Below, in pieces: positions 26,622-36,104 of a stretch of 64,000 nucleotides of DNA. Source of the DNA: Bradyrhizobium arachidis (GTDB lineage: Bacteria > Pseudomonadota > Alphaproteobacteria > Rhizobiales > Xanthobacteraceae); NCBI RefSeq assembly GCF_015291705.1, contig NZ_CP030050.1, positions 3,472,001 through 3,536,000 on the forward strand, given 5' to 3'. Both the position numbers and the translations under genes were made by a program. Every line of letters begins with the position of its first letter. Within the stretch, counting starts at the first letter, position 1. The notes under the pieces were generated by a model that saw only the letters and a list, made by a program, of their open reading frames with translations, searched no databases and had not been told where the DNA came from.

Positions 26622-29600
26622 ATGGATCGCCTCGTCGCCCTTGCCGTCAACCGGCGCTTCCTGATGGTCGGCATGTTCGTCGCCGTGTTGATCGGCGGCC
26701 TGATCGCGTTCAACCAGCTCAACATCGAGGCCTATCCCGACCCGACCCCGCCGATGGTCGACATCGTGACCCAAAGTCCGGGCCTGTCGGCTGAAGAGAT
26801 CGAGCGCTACATCACGATCCCGATCGAGACCCAGGTCGCGGGTCTGAAGAACATCACGACCATCCGCACCATCTCGCTCTACGGTCTCTCCGACGTCAAA
26901 ATCCAGTTCTCCTTCGCCTATACTTATGAAGAGGCGTTGCAGCAGGTGCTGAACCGGCTGGCGCAGCTCGCGCCGCTGCCGGGCAACGTGCAGCCGCAGA
27001 TCTCGCCGCTCAGCCCGATCGGCGAAATCTTCCGCTACCGCCTGGTCGGCCCGCCGAACTACAGCGTGCTCGATCTCAAGACCATCCAGGACTGGGTGCT
27101 CCAGCGCCGCTTCCGCGCCGTGCCCGGCGTCATCGACGTCACGGGGTGGGGTGGCAAGAGCAAGACCTACGAGCTCCAGGTCGATTTCAACAAGCTGGTC
27201 GCCAACGGACTGACGCTGCCGCAAGTGCTCCAGGCCGTCGGCAATGCGAACGTCAATGTCGGCGGCAACACCGTCAATATCGGCCAGCAATCGGCCGTGG
27301 TGCGCGGCGTCGGCCTGATACGTTCGATCGACGATCTCGCCAACACCATGATCGCCCAGACCAACGGCAATCCGGTGCTGGTCAAGGACGTCGCCACCGT
27401 CACCGTCGGGCAGAAGCCCCGCCTCGGCATCGCCGGCATCGACGATGCCGACGACATCGTGCAGGGCATCGTGCTGATGCGTCGCGGCGAGCAGAGCTCG
27501 CCGACCATCAAGCGCGTCCATCAGCTCGTTCAAACCATCAACAACTCCAGCATCTTGCCGCCGGGCGTGCGCATCGAACGCATCTACGACCGCGGCGACC
27601 TGATCGAGCTCACCACCCACACCGTGCTGCACAACATGGTGGTCGGCATTCTCTTGATCGTGCTGCTGCAATGGATCTTCCTCGGCGATCTCCGCAGTGC
27701 GTTGATCGTCGGCGCCACCATTCCGTTCGCGCTGTTCTTCGCCGTGATCATCTTGGTGCTGCGCGGTGAATCGGCGAACCTGCTGTCGGTCGGCGCGATC
27801 GATTTCGGCCTGATCGTCGATGCCACCGTCATCATGGTGGAGGCGATCTTCCGCCGCCTGACGCAGACGACGCCGGTGTCGGAAACCGAGCACATGTCGC
27901 CCGAGACGCTGTTCGGCATGAAGAGCCACGCCATCCTCAGCGCCGCCGCCGACGTCTCACGCTCGATCTTCTTCGCCGCCGCGATCATCATCGCCGCGTT
28001 CATCCCGCTGTTCACGCTGTCAGGCGTCGAAGGCAACATCTTCGGGCCGATGGCGCGCACCTATGCCTATGCGCTCGCTGGCGGCTTGCTTGCGACCTTC
28101 ACGGTCACCCCGGCGCTGTCAGCGATCATCCTGCCCGCGCATGTCGAGGAAACCGAGACGAAGGTCATGCAGATCCTGCACCGGCTCTACATGCCGGTGC
28201 TCAATTGGGCGGTCGCAAACCGCAGCATCGTCCTCGGTGCCGCGGTCGGCCTCGTGCTGATGACGGTCGCGCTCGCCCGGCTGCTCGGTCTCGAATTCCT
28301 GCCGAAGCTGGAAGAGGGCAATCTCTGGATCCGCGCCACGCTGCCGCCGACCATCTCGCTGCAGGAAGGCAATTCCTACGTCAACGAGATGCGCAAGGTG
28401 ATCCGCGCCCGGCCCGAGGTCGAATCCGTGGTGTCGCAGCATGGCCGTCCCGACGACGGCACCGACGCCGCCGGCTTCTTCAACGCCGAGTTCTTCGCCC
28501 CGCTCAAGCCCGCTAGCCAATGGCCCGGCACGCGCGACAAGGAAGAGCTGACCGCGCAGCTGCTCAAGCAGCTCGACGACCGCTTCCCCGGCGTCGAATT
28601 CAACTTCTCGCAATATCTCCAGGACAACGTCTCCGAAGCCGTCTCCGGCGTGAAGGGCGAGAACTCGATCAAGCTGTTCGGCAGCGATCTCCAGGCGCTC
28701 ACCGACACCGCCAACAAAATCAAGCAGGTGCTGTCGACCGTGCAGGGCGTCACCGACCTCGCGGTGTTCACCTCGCTCGGGCAGCCGACCATCCAGATCG
28801 ACATCGACCGCGCCAAGGCCGCCCGCTATGGCCTCGCGCCCGGCGACATCAATGCCACCATCAAGGTCGCGATCGGCGGTGACACCGCGGGCGATCTCTA
28901 TGAGCCCGGCAGCGACCGCCACTTCCCGATCATCGTGCGCCTTGCGCCGGAATACCGCCGGAGTGCCGAGGCGATCCAGAACTTGCGGATCGGCGCGCCC
29001 GGGCCGAATGGCACCGTCACCCAGATCCCCTTGAGCGAGGTCGCCACCATCAACCTGGTGTCGGGTGCGGCCTACATCTATCGCGAGCAGCAGGAACGCT
29101 ATCTGCCGATCAAGTTCTCGGTGCGCGAGCGCGACCTCGGCAGCGCGATCCGCGAGGCGCAGCAGAAGATCGCCGACCAGGTGCAATTACCGCCCGGCTC
29201 GCACATGGAATGGGTCGGCGAATTCGGAAACCTCCAGGACGCGATCCGCCGGCTGTCGATCGTGGTGCCGATCTCGCTGGCGCTGATCGGCGTGCTGCTC
29301 TGGTTCAATTTCGGCTCGATGGCCGACACGCTGCTGGCGATGAGCGTGATCCCGATGGCGATCTTCGGCGGCGTGCTGGGTCTCTTGATCACCGGCACGG
29401 CGTTCAGCGTCTCCGCAGCGATCGGTTTCATCGCGCTGTTCGGCATCGCCGTGATGGACGGCATCATCATCCTGTCGCAGTTCAATCAGTTGATCGAAGA
29501 GGGCATGGACCGCATGAGCGCGGTGGTGCGCACCGGCGAATTGCAGCTGCGGCCCGTGCTGATGACCTGCGTCGTCGCCGGCGTCGGCCTGTTGCCAGCG

Positions 29601-29738
29601 GCGCTGTCGGAGGGCATCGGCTCGCAGGTGCAGAAGCCGCTCGCCGTCGTGGTCGTCACCGGCATGATGCTGGCGCCGGTCGTGATCCTCGTGACCTTGC
29701 CGGTCTTGATCTCTTTCTTCTCGCGCCGCGCGCGCTGA
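26622..29738 (+). CDS. Heavy-metal-type RND pump (CzcA/CusA family)
   Basis: 1038 residues, full length, with twelve expected membrane helices and two large periplasmic loops. The N-terminus QLNIEAYPDPTPPMVDIVTQSPG is family-typical. Proton-relay acidic residues in helix 4 sit in AIDFGLIVDATVIMVE (D394, D400). The C-terminus has GIAVMDGIIILSQFNQLIEEG and a final LITLPVLISFF-like helix. It forms a unit with the adaptor 36 bases upstream. The exported substrate may be a divalent metal or a small organic. The operon ends at a family D repeat. Confidence 0.88.
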   Translation: MDRLVALAVNRRFLMVGMFVAVLIGGLIAFNQLNIEAYPDPTPPMVDIVTQSPGLSAEEIERYITIPIETQVAGLKNITTIRTISLYGLSDVKIQFSFAYTYEEALQQVLNRLAQLAPLPGNVQPQISPLSPIGEIFRYRLVGPPNYSVLDLKTIQDWVLQRRFRAVPGVIDVTGWGGKSKTYELQVDFNKLVANGLTLPQVLQAVGNANVNVGGNTVNIGQQSAVVRGVGLIRSIDDLANTMIAQTNGNPVLVKDVATVTVGQKPRLGIAGIDDADDIVQGIVLMRRGEQSSPTIKRVHQLVQTINNSSILPPGVRIERIYDRGDLIELTTHTVLHNMVVGILLIVLLQWIFLGDLRSALIVGATIPFALFFAVIILVLRGESANLLSVGAIDFGLIVDATVIMVEAIFRRLTQTTPVSETEHMSPETLFGMKSHAILSAAADVSRSIFFAAAIIIAAFIPLFTLSGVEGNIFGPMARTYAYALAGGLLATFTVTPALSAIILPAHVEETETKVMQILHRLYMPVLNWAVANRSIVLGAAVGLVLMTVALARLLGLEFLPKLEEGNLWIRATLPPTISLQEGNSYVNEMRKVIRARPEVESVVSQHGRPDDGTDAAGFFNAEFFAPLKPASQWPGTRDKEELTAQLLKQLDDRFPGVEFNFSQYLQDNVSEAVSGVKGENSIKLFGSDLQALTDTANKIKQVLSTVQGVTDLAVFTSLGQPTIQIDIDRAKAARYGLAPGDINATIKVAIGGDTAGDLYEPGSDRHFPIIVRLAPEYRRSAEAIQNLRIGAPGPNGTVTQIPLSEVATINLVSGAAYIYREQQERYLPIKFSVRERDLGSAIREAQQKIADQVQLPPGSHMEWVGEFGNLQDAIRRLSIVVPISLALIGVLLWFNFGSMADTLLAMSVIPMAIFGGVLGLLITGTAFSVSAAIGFIALFGIAVMDGIIILSQFNQLIEEGMDRMSAVVRTGELQLRPVLMTCVVAGVGLLPAALSEGIGSQVQKPLAVVVVTGMMLAPVVILVTLPVLISFFSRRAR

Positions 29739-29754
29739 TATCAGGCCGGCAAAC

Positions 29755-29855
29755 TAAAGCGCGATGAGATTGCGATGAATCGTCATCGCGCTTTAGATCA
29801 TTGTTTGAGCATGATCTTTTCGGAAAACCGCTGCGCACTTTTCCGGATCATGCTC
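29755..29855. repeat. Two palindromes (family D and companion) at the RND/amidohydrolase junction
   Basis: TAAAGCGCGATGA...TCATCGCGCTTTA (29755-29795) is one hairpin. GAGCATGATC...GATCATGCTC (29807-29855) is the inverted copy of family D. The same two-part unit occurs in reverse order at 36105-36204. The last base touches the stop codon of the convergent amidohydrolase gene. Confidence 0.8.
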
Positions 29856-30817
29856 TAGAACCCGTAAAGCCGCGCCGGATTGTCGACCAGGATTTTCTTG
29901 CGCACGCCCGCATCCGGCGCCCACACCGGAAGCTGGTTGAGCAGCCGACCGTCGTCGATCTGGTAGAGCGGCGCGATGTCGGTGGCCTTGCGTCCCTCGA
30001 CGCGGCTCGAATCCGGATGCGGCCAGTCGGTGCCCCAGACGATGCGATCGGGGTTGGCCGCGATCAGCGCCTGCGCGTACGGCGCCATGTCCTGATAATC
30101 GGGCGCGAGCTTCGACGAGCGGTAGGCGCCGGAGATCTTGACATAGGCCTTGCCGGACTTCACCAGCGCGACGAGATCGGAGAAGCCGGGCTGCTCCAGG
30201 CCCCGCTCGGCTTCGAGGCCGCCGAAATGGTCGAACACGACCGGCACCGGCGCGGTCTCGACGAGGTCCTTGATCGCCGAGATCATGGCAAGCGTGGTGT
30301 AAAGCTGCACGTGCCAGCCGCGCGCTTTCATGCGCTCGACTGCGGCGGTGAAGCGGGGCCGGCCGACATTGGGGTCATTGACGCCGCCGGTCGCCAGATT
30401 GAGGCGGACGCCGCGGAAGCCGTCCTGATGCATCGTGTCGAGCGCGCTCTCCGGCGTCTTGTCGTCGATCACGGCGACGCCACGCGCATTCGCGCCGCGC
30501 GCCTTCATGCCGAACAGGCTCGACGAATTATCGGTGCCGTAGACGCTGGGCGTGACGATCACCACGCGCTCCATATGTAGCGCCTTGTGCAGTGCGGCCA
30601 TCTCCTCCGGCGAAGCCGGCTCGGGCGTGTAGACGCGCCCGGCGAAGAACGGAAACTTTTCGACATCGCCGTGGATGTGGGTGTGGCAGTCGCAGGCGTG
30701 CGGCGGAACGTCGAAATTGACCGGCGTCGCGGGCTGCGCGGCCCGGGCGTGGGCTCTGTTGGTCATGGCTACTCCGGCGGCGAGGGAGGCAAGCAGGACG
30801 CTGCGTCGATTGAGCAC
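29855..30817 (-). CDS. Exported amidohydrolase (PDC lactonase-like, amidohydrolase_2)
   Basis: 320 residues. NRRSVLLASLAAG gives a Tat-type signal ending ARA. The TIM-barrel metal motif ACDCHTHIHGD (H45, H47) opens the mature protein. VFDHFGG and WGTDWPHPD supply the later ligands. The family includes 2-pyrone-4,6-dicarboxylate lactonase and related decarboxylases; the exported location makes a lactonase of aromatic degradation less certain. It reads left, downstream of the kinase gene after a 50-base gap. Confidence 0.8.
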   Translation of the reverse strand: MLNRRSVLLASLAAGVAMTNRAHARAAQPATPVNFDVPPHACDCHTHIHGDVEKFPFFAGRVYTPEPASPEEMAALHKALHMERVVIVTPSVYGTDNSSSLFGMKARGANARGVAVIDDKTPESALDTMHQDGFRGVRLNLATGGVNDPNVGRPRFTAAVERMKARGWHVQLYTTLAMISAIKDLVETAPVPVVFDHFGGLEAERGLEQPGFSDLVALVKSGKAYVKISGAYRSSKLAPDYQDMAPYAQALIAANPDRIVWGTDWPHPDSSRVEGRKATDIAPLYQIDDGRLLNQLPVWAPDAGVRKKILVDNPARLYGF

Positions 30818-30867
30818 GGTTTCTCTCCCTGATTTGTTTTTTTGAGGCCGTGCGAGACAGTATCACA

Positions 30868-31425
30868 TCAGTCCGGCAGCCGCTCCGCTTCGCTGCATAG
30901 CTGCTCGACGAGGTCCGCAAGCGGTCGTGAGCCGTCAACGCGCACGACGGGGCAGGACAGGCCGGAGAGCCACGCTTCATGCTTTGCAAGATTGCGGCCT
31001 TCGCGATCGCCGGCTTCGTAGTGCGAGGCCCATTCGACGAAGTCTTCGGTGTCGGCATGGCGCCAGCCGCCCGGCGCGACGGCATCAGTACCGAAATGAG
31101 CGGCCTCGCGGGCGCGCAATCGCTTCAGCCGGATCTCGCGCGGCGTGGTCACGAAGACGACCAGATCGAAGTACGAGACGAGCTCCTCGCCCCAGCCGGT
31201 GATGGATCCGCTCAGCACCCAATCGAGACGTGGCAGGAACATCTCGCGCATCAGGCGCAGGCGCGCGGCGGCGGGGCGCGTCGTCTGGTAGGGCGGCACG
31301 GTCGGCAGCCAGAAATAGTCGTCGCTGTCGTGATGCGGCAGCGCAAGCCGGCCCGCGAGCGCGCGACCGAGCGTCGTCACGCCTGAGCCCGAAGCTCCCA
31401 TCAGATGGATGCGGCGGCTCTTCAT
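30868..31425 (-). CDS. Small P-loop kinase-like NTPase (adenylate kinase-like)
   Basis: 185 residues with a Walker A variant GASGSGVTTLG at 10-20, then HHDSDDYFW. A lid-type segment TPREIRLKRLRAREAAHFG carries several Arg. The order resembles the adenylate kinase/shikimate kinase fold without a clear NMP signature. The substrate is unknown. It starts 22 bases after the TolC-family stop on the same strand, so it could be cotranscribed with it, though a functional link is not obvious. Confidence 0.78.
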   Translation of the reverse strand: MKSRRIHLMGASGSGVTTLGRALAGRLALPHHDSDDYFWLPTVPPYQTTRPAAARLRLMREMFLPRLDWVLSGSITGWGEELVSYFDLVVFVTTPREIRLKRLRAREAAHFGTDAVAPGGWRHADTEDFVEWASHYEAGDREGRNLAKHEAWLSGLSCPVVRVDGSRPLADLVEQLCSEAERLPD

Positions 31426-31447
31426 GGCACCCGCGAGAAGATTGAGA

Positions 31448-32878
31448 TTACTGCCCCGACGGCGTGCGCAGGCCGTGCCAGGCGTCGCGGACCTGCTGGT
31501 AGTGCACGTCGGGCAAATAGTCCGGCGTGTTCAGGCTCAAGGTCTTGACGTCGAGATGGCCGACGGCGCTGAGCAGGGTGTAGGAGGCGATCACGCGGTC
31601 GCGCAGCGCGCCGATCAGGCGGGCCTTGGCCTGGATCAGGTCGGCCTGCGAGTTCAAGACGTCGACCGTCGTGCGCTGTCCGCCGGCGGCTTCGCGCTGC
31701 ACGCCCTGGAGCGCGACGGTTGCCGCCTTCACCTCGGACTCCGAGGCCGAGACCGCGATCTTGGCGCCTTCGTTCGCGACCCATGCGCTGACGGCGGCGG
31801 TGCGCGCCTGGTTGCGGACTTGGTCGAGCACGAGCCGGCTCTGCGCCGAGACCTCCTTGGCCTGCCGGGTCTGCGAGGCGGCCTGGCCGCCGTCATAGAT
31901 CGGCGCGGTGACGCTGGCGACGATCGAGGCCTGGTCCTCGGCGAAGGTGCCGAGCGTCGGGTCGTTGTTGCGGCTTTTGCTGGCGCTGCCCTGGACGCTG
32001 GCGCTCGGCAGCAGCGCGCCCTCGGCGACGCGGATATTGGTCGAGGCGACATCGACGTCGAAGCCTGCGGCCATCACCGCCGGATGCTGACGAATCGCCA
32101 TCGTCATGGCGTCCTCGCGGCTCTTCGGCAGATAACGGTCGACGACCTCGGCGGCTCGAAGCTGCGACGGGGGATTGCCGATCACCTGCGCATAGGTTGC
32201 CTGGCTGACCGCGAGCGCGACTTCGGCGGCGTTGAGATCGGCAAGGCCGCGGTTGAGACGGGCTTCGGCCTGCGCGGTATCCGTCGGCGTGACGTCGCCG
32301 GCGTTGAGGCGGCGCTGGGTGACCGCGAGCGTCTCGCGCAGGAAGGCGACGTTGGAGCGCTGCGCCTCGACCAGCGACTGGTTGGCGAGCACGTTGGTGT
32401 AGGCGGTGACCGCGTCGAGCAGCACGCCCTGGCCGACATTGCGCAGCGCCTCGCGGCCCGACTGCACCTGGAGCTCGGCGGCGCGCACGTTGTTGGCCGT
32501 GCGGAAGCCGTTGAACAGGGTCTGCGTCACGGTGACGCCGATCACCCACGGCTTCAGGTTCGCGGTCTGGATGGTGTTGTCGGGCAAAAGGTTGCGCACC
32601 GATTGCAGGCCGGCGCTGAGGCTCGCCACGATTTGCGGCCGGTAGCCGGCCAGCGCCTGCGGCACGTTCTCGTCGGTCGCGCGCTGGCGTGCGCGCTCGG
32701 CATTGAGCTGCGGGTTGGTCTGGTAGGCTTTCGCCAATGCCTCCGGCAGGGCTTCCGCCGACGCAGCAGCGGGCAGGGCGCAACAGAGCGCCAGCGCGGT
32801 CCATGTCGCAAGCACAGGCCCCACGCCCGATCGATGCTGCGTCATCACGCGACCAGCTCTAGCGGCACGCCCAATCAT
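31448..32878 (-). CDS. TolC-family outer-membrane efflux protein
   Basis: 476 residues from ATG 32878; ATG 32845 (MTQHRSGVG) is an alternative with a cleaner signal, cut after ASA. The open frame beyond 32878 has no family sequence. Two tandem repeat halves, each with an NxxL/Q-rich helical hairpin, are visible: NPQLNAERARQRATDENVPQAL and HPAVMAAGFDVDVASTNIRV, as in TolC trimers. It is an exit duct for type I secretion or RND pumps. It does not share an operon with the RND pump 3 kb away but could serve it. Confidence 0.85.
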   Translation of the reverse strand: MIGRAARAGRVMTQHRSGVGPVLATWTALALCCALPAAASAEALPEALAKAYQTNPQLNAERARQRATDENVPQALAGYRPQIVASLSAGLQSVRNLLPDNTIQTANLKPWVIGVTVTQTLFNGFRTANNVRAAELQVQSGREALRNVGQGVLLDAVTAYTNVLANQSLVEAQRSNVAFLRETLAVTQRRLNAGDVTPTDTAQAEARLNRGLADLNAAEVALAVSQATYAQVIGNPPSQLRAAEVVDRYLPKSREDAMTMAIRQHPAVMAAGFDVDVASTNIRVAEGALLPSASVQGSASKSRNNDPTLGTFAEDQASIVASVTAPIYDGGQAASQTRQAKEVSAQSRLVLDQVRNQARTAAVSAWVANEGAKIAVSASESEVKAATVALQGVQREAAGGQRTTVDVLNSQADLIQAKARLIGALRDRVIASYTLLSAVGHLDVKTLSLNTPDYLPDVHYQQVRDAWHGLRTPSGQ

Positions 32879-33067
32879 GAAATCCCGCAAACCCCGGCTG
32901 TCCGCCCCCGCCGACGGCGGCCCTCTTAACTGTTTAACCAGCCGAGGTCCCGCAGGCAAACTGCCGCGGGGAAAACCCCCATCTATTCCGTGCTTGTTGC
33001 CGGCGAGTCACAGCATTTTTGCGGATCAGCATCAGAGCCTTACACCAGCCTGACCGTCCGCTTGCGC

Positions 33068-33847
33068 CTACCGGTTCTTGTTCACCGGCTTGCGCTTCTC
33101 GATGAACGCGGCCATGCCCTCGGCGCGGTCCTCCAGCGCGAAGGTCGCGTGGAACAGGTTGCGCTCGACGCTCATGCCTTCGGCGAGCGTGGTCTCGAGG
33201 GCGCGGTTCACCGCTTCCTTGGCCATCGCGGCGGCAGGCCGCGACATCGCGGCGATCTTCTCGGCGGCGGCCATGACTTCGTCCATCAGCTTGTCGGCTG
33301 GCACGATACGGCTGACGAGGCCTGAGCGCTCGGCTTCCGCCGCATCCATCATGCGGCCGGTGAGGCAGAGATCCATCGCCTTGGACTTGCCGATGGCGCG
33401 GGTCAGGCGCTGGGTGCCGCCGATGCCGGGAATGGTGCCGAGCGTGATTTCGGGCTGACCGAATTTGGCGGTGTCGGCGGCGATGATGATGTCGCACATC
33501 ATGGCGAGCTCGCAGCCGCCGCCGAGTGCATAGCCTGCGACGGCGGCGATGGTCGGCTTGCGGCAGCGCGCGACGCGGTCGCCGCCGATCGCGGCGAAAT
33601 CTTCCGAGAACATGTCGATGAAGCCCTTCGGCTGCATCTCCTTGATGTCGGCGCCGGCGGCAAAGGCCTTTTCGCTGCCGGTCACGACGATGCAGCCGAT
33701 GGCGTCATCGGCCTCGAGATCGTCGACGGCCGCGGCAATCTCGCGGAAGACGCCGAAGGAGAGCGCGTTGAGCATTTTCGGCCGGTTCAGCTTGATGATA
33801 CCGACCGCACCCTGGCTTTCGACGATGATGTGTTCGAACGTGCTCAT
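33068..33847 (-). CDS. Enoyl-CoA hydratase
   Basis: 259 residues, crotonase fold. The oxyanion hole is formed by AAGADIKEM (A66) and [10 protein letters not shown] (G110). The catalytic pair of a true hydratase is present: E113 in GGGCELAM and E133 in FGQPEITLG. The C-terminus [12 protein letters not shown] is typical of short-chain enoyl-CoA hydratases. It acts in fatty-acid or amino-acid beta-oxidation. The gene stands alone; the gap of 189 bases to the TolC gene holds nothing clear. Confidence 0.9.
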   Translation of the reverse strand: MSTFEHIIVESQGAVGIIKLNRPKMLNALSFGVFREIAAAVDDLEADDAIGCIVVTGSEKAFAAGADIKEMQPKGFIDMFSEDFAAIGGDRVARCRKPTIAAVAGYALGGGCELAMMCDIIIAADTAKFGQPEITLGTIPGIGGTQRLTRAIGKSKAMDLCLTGRMMDAAEAERSGLVSRIVPADKLMDEVMAAAEKIAAMSRPAAAMAKEAVNRALETTLAEGMSVERNLFHATFALEDRAEGMAAFIEKRKPVNKNR

Positions 33848-33981
33848 GCTCCACCCACGCGTTTGATTGGGCGGGCAATGTGCCCGCTGGCGCGGATGCC
33901 TTCAAGGGGCCCAAAGGCCGCCGGAACAAAGGTCGCCCGGAACACGCCGCAAGATGCGCGTCCCGGGCGTGGAGGTTCTTC

Positions 33982-34629
33982 TTAAGCCATGAACATGCGC
34001 GCGGCGGAGGCCAGTGTCAGCAGCGTGCCGACGCCGATGAAGATCTTGCCGATCAGGGAGCTCTGGTCCCAGGCCGAGCTCTGCTGGCTCGCCATTACCG
34101 GCGCCGGCCGCGGCTGCGCGTCGGTTGCGGCGATCACCGCCTTCTGCGCCGGCGGGTTGTCCTGCGGCAGGGCGCGGTCGAGATCGTTGAGCTGGTCGGG
34201 TGCGACGACCTGGCTCTCGGCGTCCGAGCCGGCCGGAGTGTCGGCCGCGGCCTGGACGTTGTCGTTGGCGCGGCCCGTCATCGCGGTGGCTGCGGCTGCC
34301 GTCGGCGTGTCGGCGGCGGCAAGCTGCGCACGGGCGTTGGCGACTTCCGGCGGCATCTGGCTGGATGCCGGCACGTCCCTGCTGACCTTGACCTCGTCGG
34401 TCTTCGTCGCAGCGGCCTTGTCGTCGGAGGACTTCTCCGCCGTCTTGCTGCTGCTGCGGCGAGAAGAGTGGCGGCGGTGCTTGCTTGGCTTGTCCGCGTC
34501 GGCCTGTTTGCCGGCGCTGTCCGATTTGCTGTCCGCAGCCGCGCTCGGTGCTGCCTGCGCAACGCCTCCGAACAGCAGGAAAAGCCCGGCCAGAAGAATC
34601 AGGGCAGCGCGCCCGCTGGTTTTCATCAT
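33982..34629 (-). CDS. Exported Ala/Ser/Lys-rich protein with C-terminal membrane segment
   Basis: I start at ATG 34629 (215 residues; ATG 34626 is equivalent), with GGGAGATC upstream. A signal peptide ends AQA-AP near residue 26. The middle is low complexity: Lys/Ser/Arg-rich at 30-75, then Ala/Pro/Gln-rich. The end, IGKIFIGVGTLLTLASAARMF, is a membrane helix. No named family is recognised. It is divergent from sigF with a 16-bp palindrome between, so it may belong to the same stress response. Composition is biased, so conservation should be low. Confidence 0.65.
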   Translation of the reverse strand: MMKTSGRAALILLAGLFLLFGGVAQAAPSAAADSKSDSAGKQADADKPSKHRRHSSRRSSSKTAEKSSDDKAAATKTDEVKVSRDVPASSQMPPEVANARAQLAAADTPTAAAATAMTGRANDNVQAAADTPAGSDAESQVVAPDQLNDLDRALPQDNPPAQKAVIAATDAQPRPAPVMASQQSSAWDQSSLIGKIFIGVGTLLTLASAARMFMA

Positions 34630-34841
34630 GTTGACGATCTCCCCAATCCACCCATCCCGGACCGAACAGAGACGCCGGGGCGTGACCACAGCGGGGCGGA
34701 AAATGGGAATCTTCGGGCTACACCGGGCGAAAACGGGGCAATCCGGTTCCTCGCGGCCGGCCGCTGGATGCGGGACGGGCCGATCGGTGTTATGAGCCGT
34801 CGCAGACTTTTTCGGCCCTTCGGTAACGCAGCCCGGCACAT

Positions 34842-34857
34842 ATCACGAATTCGTGAT
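34842..34857. promoter_or_regulatory. 16-bp perfect palindrome in the sigF upstream region
   Basis: ATCACGAATTCGTGAT is fully self-complementary and lies 44 bases before the sigF start. GTAAC at 34823-34827, followed 18 bases later by CGAA (34846-34849), loosely resembles the reported Caulobacter SigF promoter (GTAACC-N16-CGAA), but the spacing is off. It may be a repressor operator or a promoter part. Confidence 0.4.
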
Positions 34858-34901
34858 CTAGCTGACGCCCGCGTAACAAATTGAAAGAGCGGCCGAATTG
34901 C

Positions 34902-35462
34902 ATGGTGAGGGCGCGGGTGCGCGGACGTGAGGACGAATGGACCGACCTGATGCGGTCGGCCATGGCTGGCGATGATGCGGCGTATCATCGCCTGTTGAAG
35001 GCGGTCACGCCGGTGCTGCGCGCCGCCGCGAGGCGGGGCCTGGCGCGGGCCGGGCAGCCCCCCGACCAGGCCGAGGATATCGTGCAGGAGATTCTGTTGG
35101 CGGTGCATCTGAAGCGGCACACCTGGGACAGCGAAGCCCCCTTCGCGCCCTGGCTGTTCGCGATCGGCCGCAACAAGCTGATCGACACGCTGCGCCGGCG
35201 CGGCAAGCGCGTCTTCGTCAACATCGACGATTTCGCCGAGACCTTGCCGGGCGAGGCGCCGCAGGAAACGGCGTCGGCGGGCGAGGTCGCAGCGCAGCTT
35301 GGCACGCTGCCGCAGCGTCAGCGCGACGTATTGCAGTCGATCGCGGTCGAGGCCGCCTCGATCAAGGACACGGCGGCGAAATTTTCGATGAGCGAAGGTG
35401 CGGTGCGGGTCGCGCTGCATCGCGGACTTGCGGCGCTGACTGCCAAACTGCGAGACCATTAG
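34902..35462 (+). CDS. sigF: ECF sigma factor SigF-like
   Basis: 186 residues from ATG 34902; a TTG at 34881 would add seven residues. Region 2 is seen in PPDQAEDIVQEILLAVH and PFAPWLFAIGRNKLIDTLRRR. Region 4 is TLPQRQRDVLQSIAVEAASIKDTAAKF. The partner is nrsF, two bases downstream. In Caulobacter, SigF answers oxidative and heavy-metal stress through this partner. Together the pair strongly suggests the same module here. Confidence 0.85.
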   Translation: MVRARVRGREDEWTDLMRSAMAGDDAAYHRLLKAVTPVLRAAARRGLARAGQPPDQAEDIVQEILLAVHLKRHTWDSEAPFAPWLFAIGRNKLIDTLRRRGKRVFVNIDDFAETLPGEAPQETASAGEVAAQLGTLPQRQRDVLQSIAVEAASIKDTAAKFSMSEGAVRVALHRGLAALTAKLRDH

Positions 35463-35464
35463 TC

Positions 35465-36103
35465 ATGGATACCGATCAACTCATTCGCACGCTCGCGGCC
35501 GACAATGCCCATCGCGCGCCGCGCGTCGGCGCCGTGCTGACCATGGCGCTGCTGGTGGCCGCGCCGTTGTCGATCCTGATCTTCGCGACGTTCCTCGGCG
35601 TGCGGCCCGACGTCATGACGGCCATGCACAATCCGTTCTTCGACATGAAGTTCGCGGTCACGCTGTCGCTCGCGATCCCCGCGATCATCGTCAGCCTGCA
35701 TCTGTCGCGGCCCGAGGCCTTGATGCGCGGCTGGGGCTGGCTGCTGTTGCTTCCCGTCGGGCTGCTCGCGGTCGCGATCGGCGGCGAGATGATGATGGCG
35801 CCGGCAATGCCGATGACGATGCGCATGATGGGCAAGAACTCCAGGGTGTGCCTGGTTGCGATCCCCGCGATGTCGCTGCCGCTGCTTGCGGGCGCACTGT
35901 TCGGCCTGCGCCACGGCGCGCCGTCGCATCCGGCGCTCGCCGGTGCGCTCGCCGGCCTGGTATCGGCGGGCCTTGCCGCGACGCTCTATGCCTCGCACTG
36001 CACCGACGACTCGCCGATGTTCGTCGCGACCTGGTACACGATCGCAACGGCGCTCGTGACCGCGATCGGCGCCGTCATCGGCTCAAAAGTCTTGCGGTAC
36101 TAG
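35465..36103 (+). CDS. nrsF: NrsF-type membrane anti-sigma factor (DUF1109)
   Basis: 212 residues with six hydrophobic segments, the DUF1109/NrsF arrangement. Two lone cysteines, C129 (RVCLV) and C179 (ASHCTDD), match the pair reported to be needed for signal response in Caulobacter NrsF. Start ATG 35465 lies two bases after the sigF stop, giving a coupled operon. It should hold SigF at the inner membrane and release it on stress. A family D repeat begins one base after the stop. Confidence 0.86.
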   Translation: MDTDQLIRTLAADNAHRAPRVGAVLTMALLVAAPLSILIFATFLGVRPDVMTAMHNPFFDMKFAVTLSLAIPAIIVSLHLSRPEALMRGWGWLLLLPVGLLAVAIGGEMMMAPAMPMTMRMMGKNSRVCLVAIPAMSLPLLAGALFGLRHGAPSHPALAGALAGLVSAGLAATLYASHCTDDSPMFVATWYTIATALVTAIGAVIGSKVLRY

Positions 36104-36104
36104 T

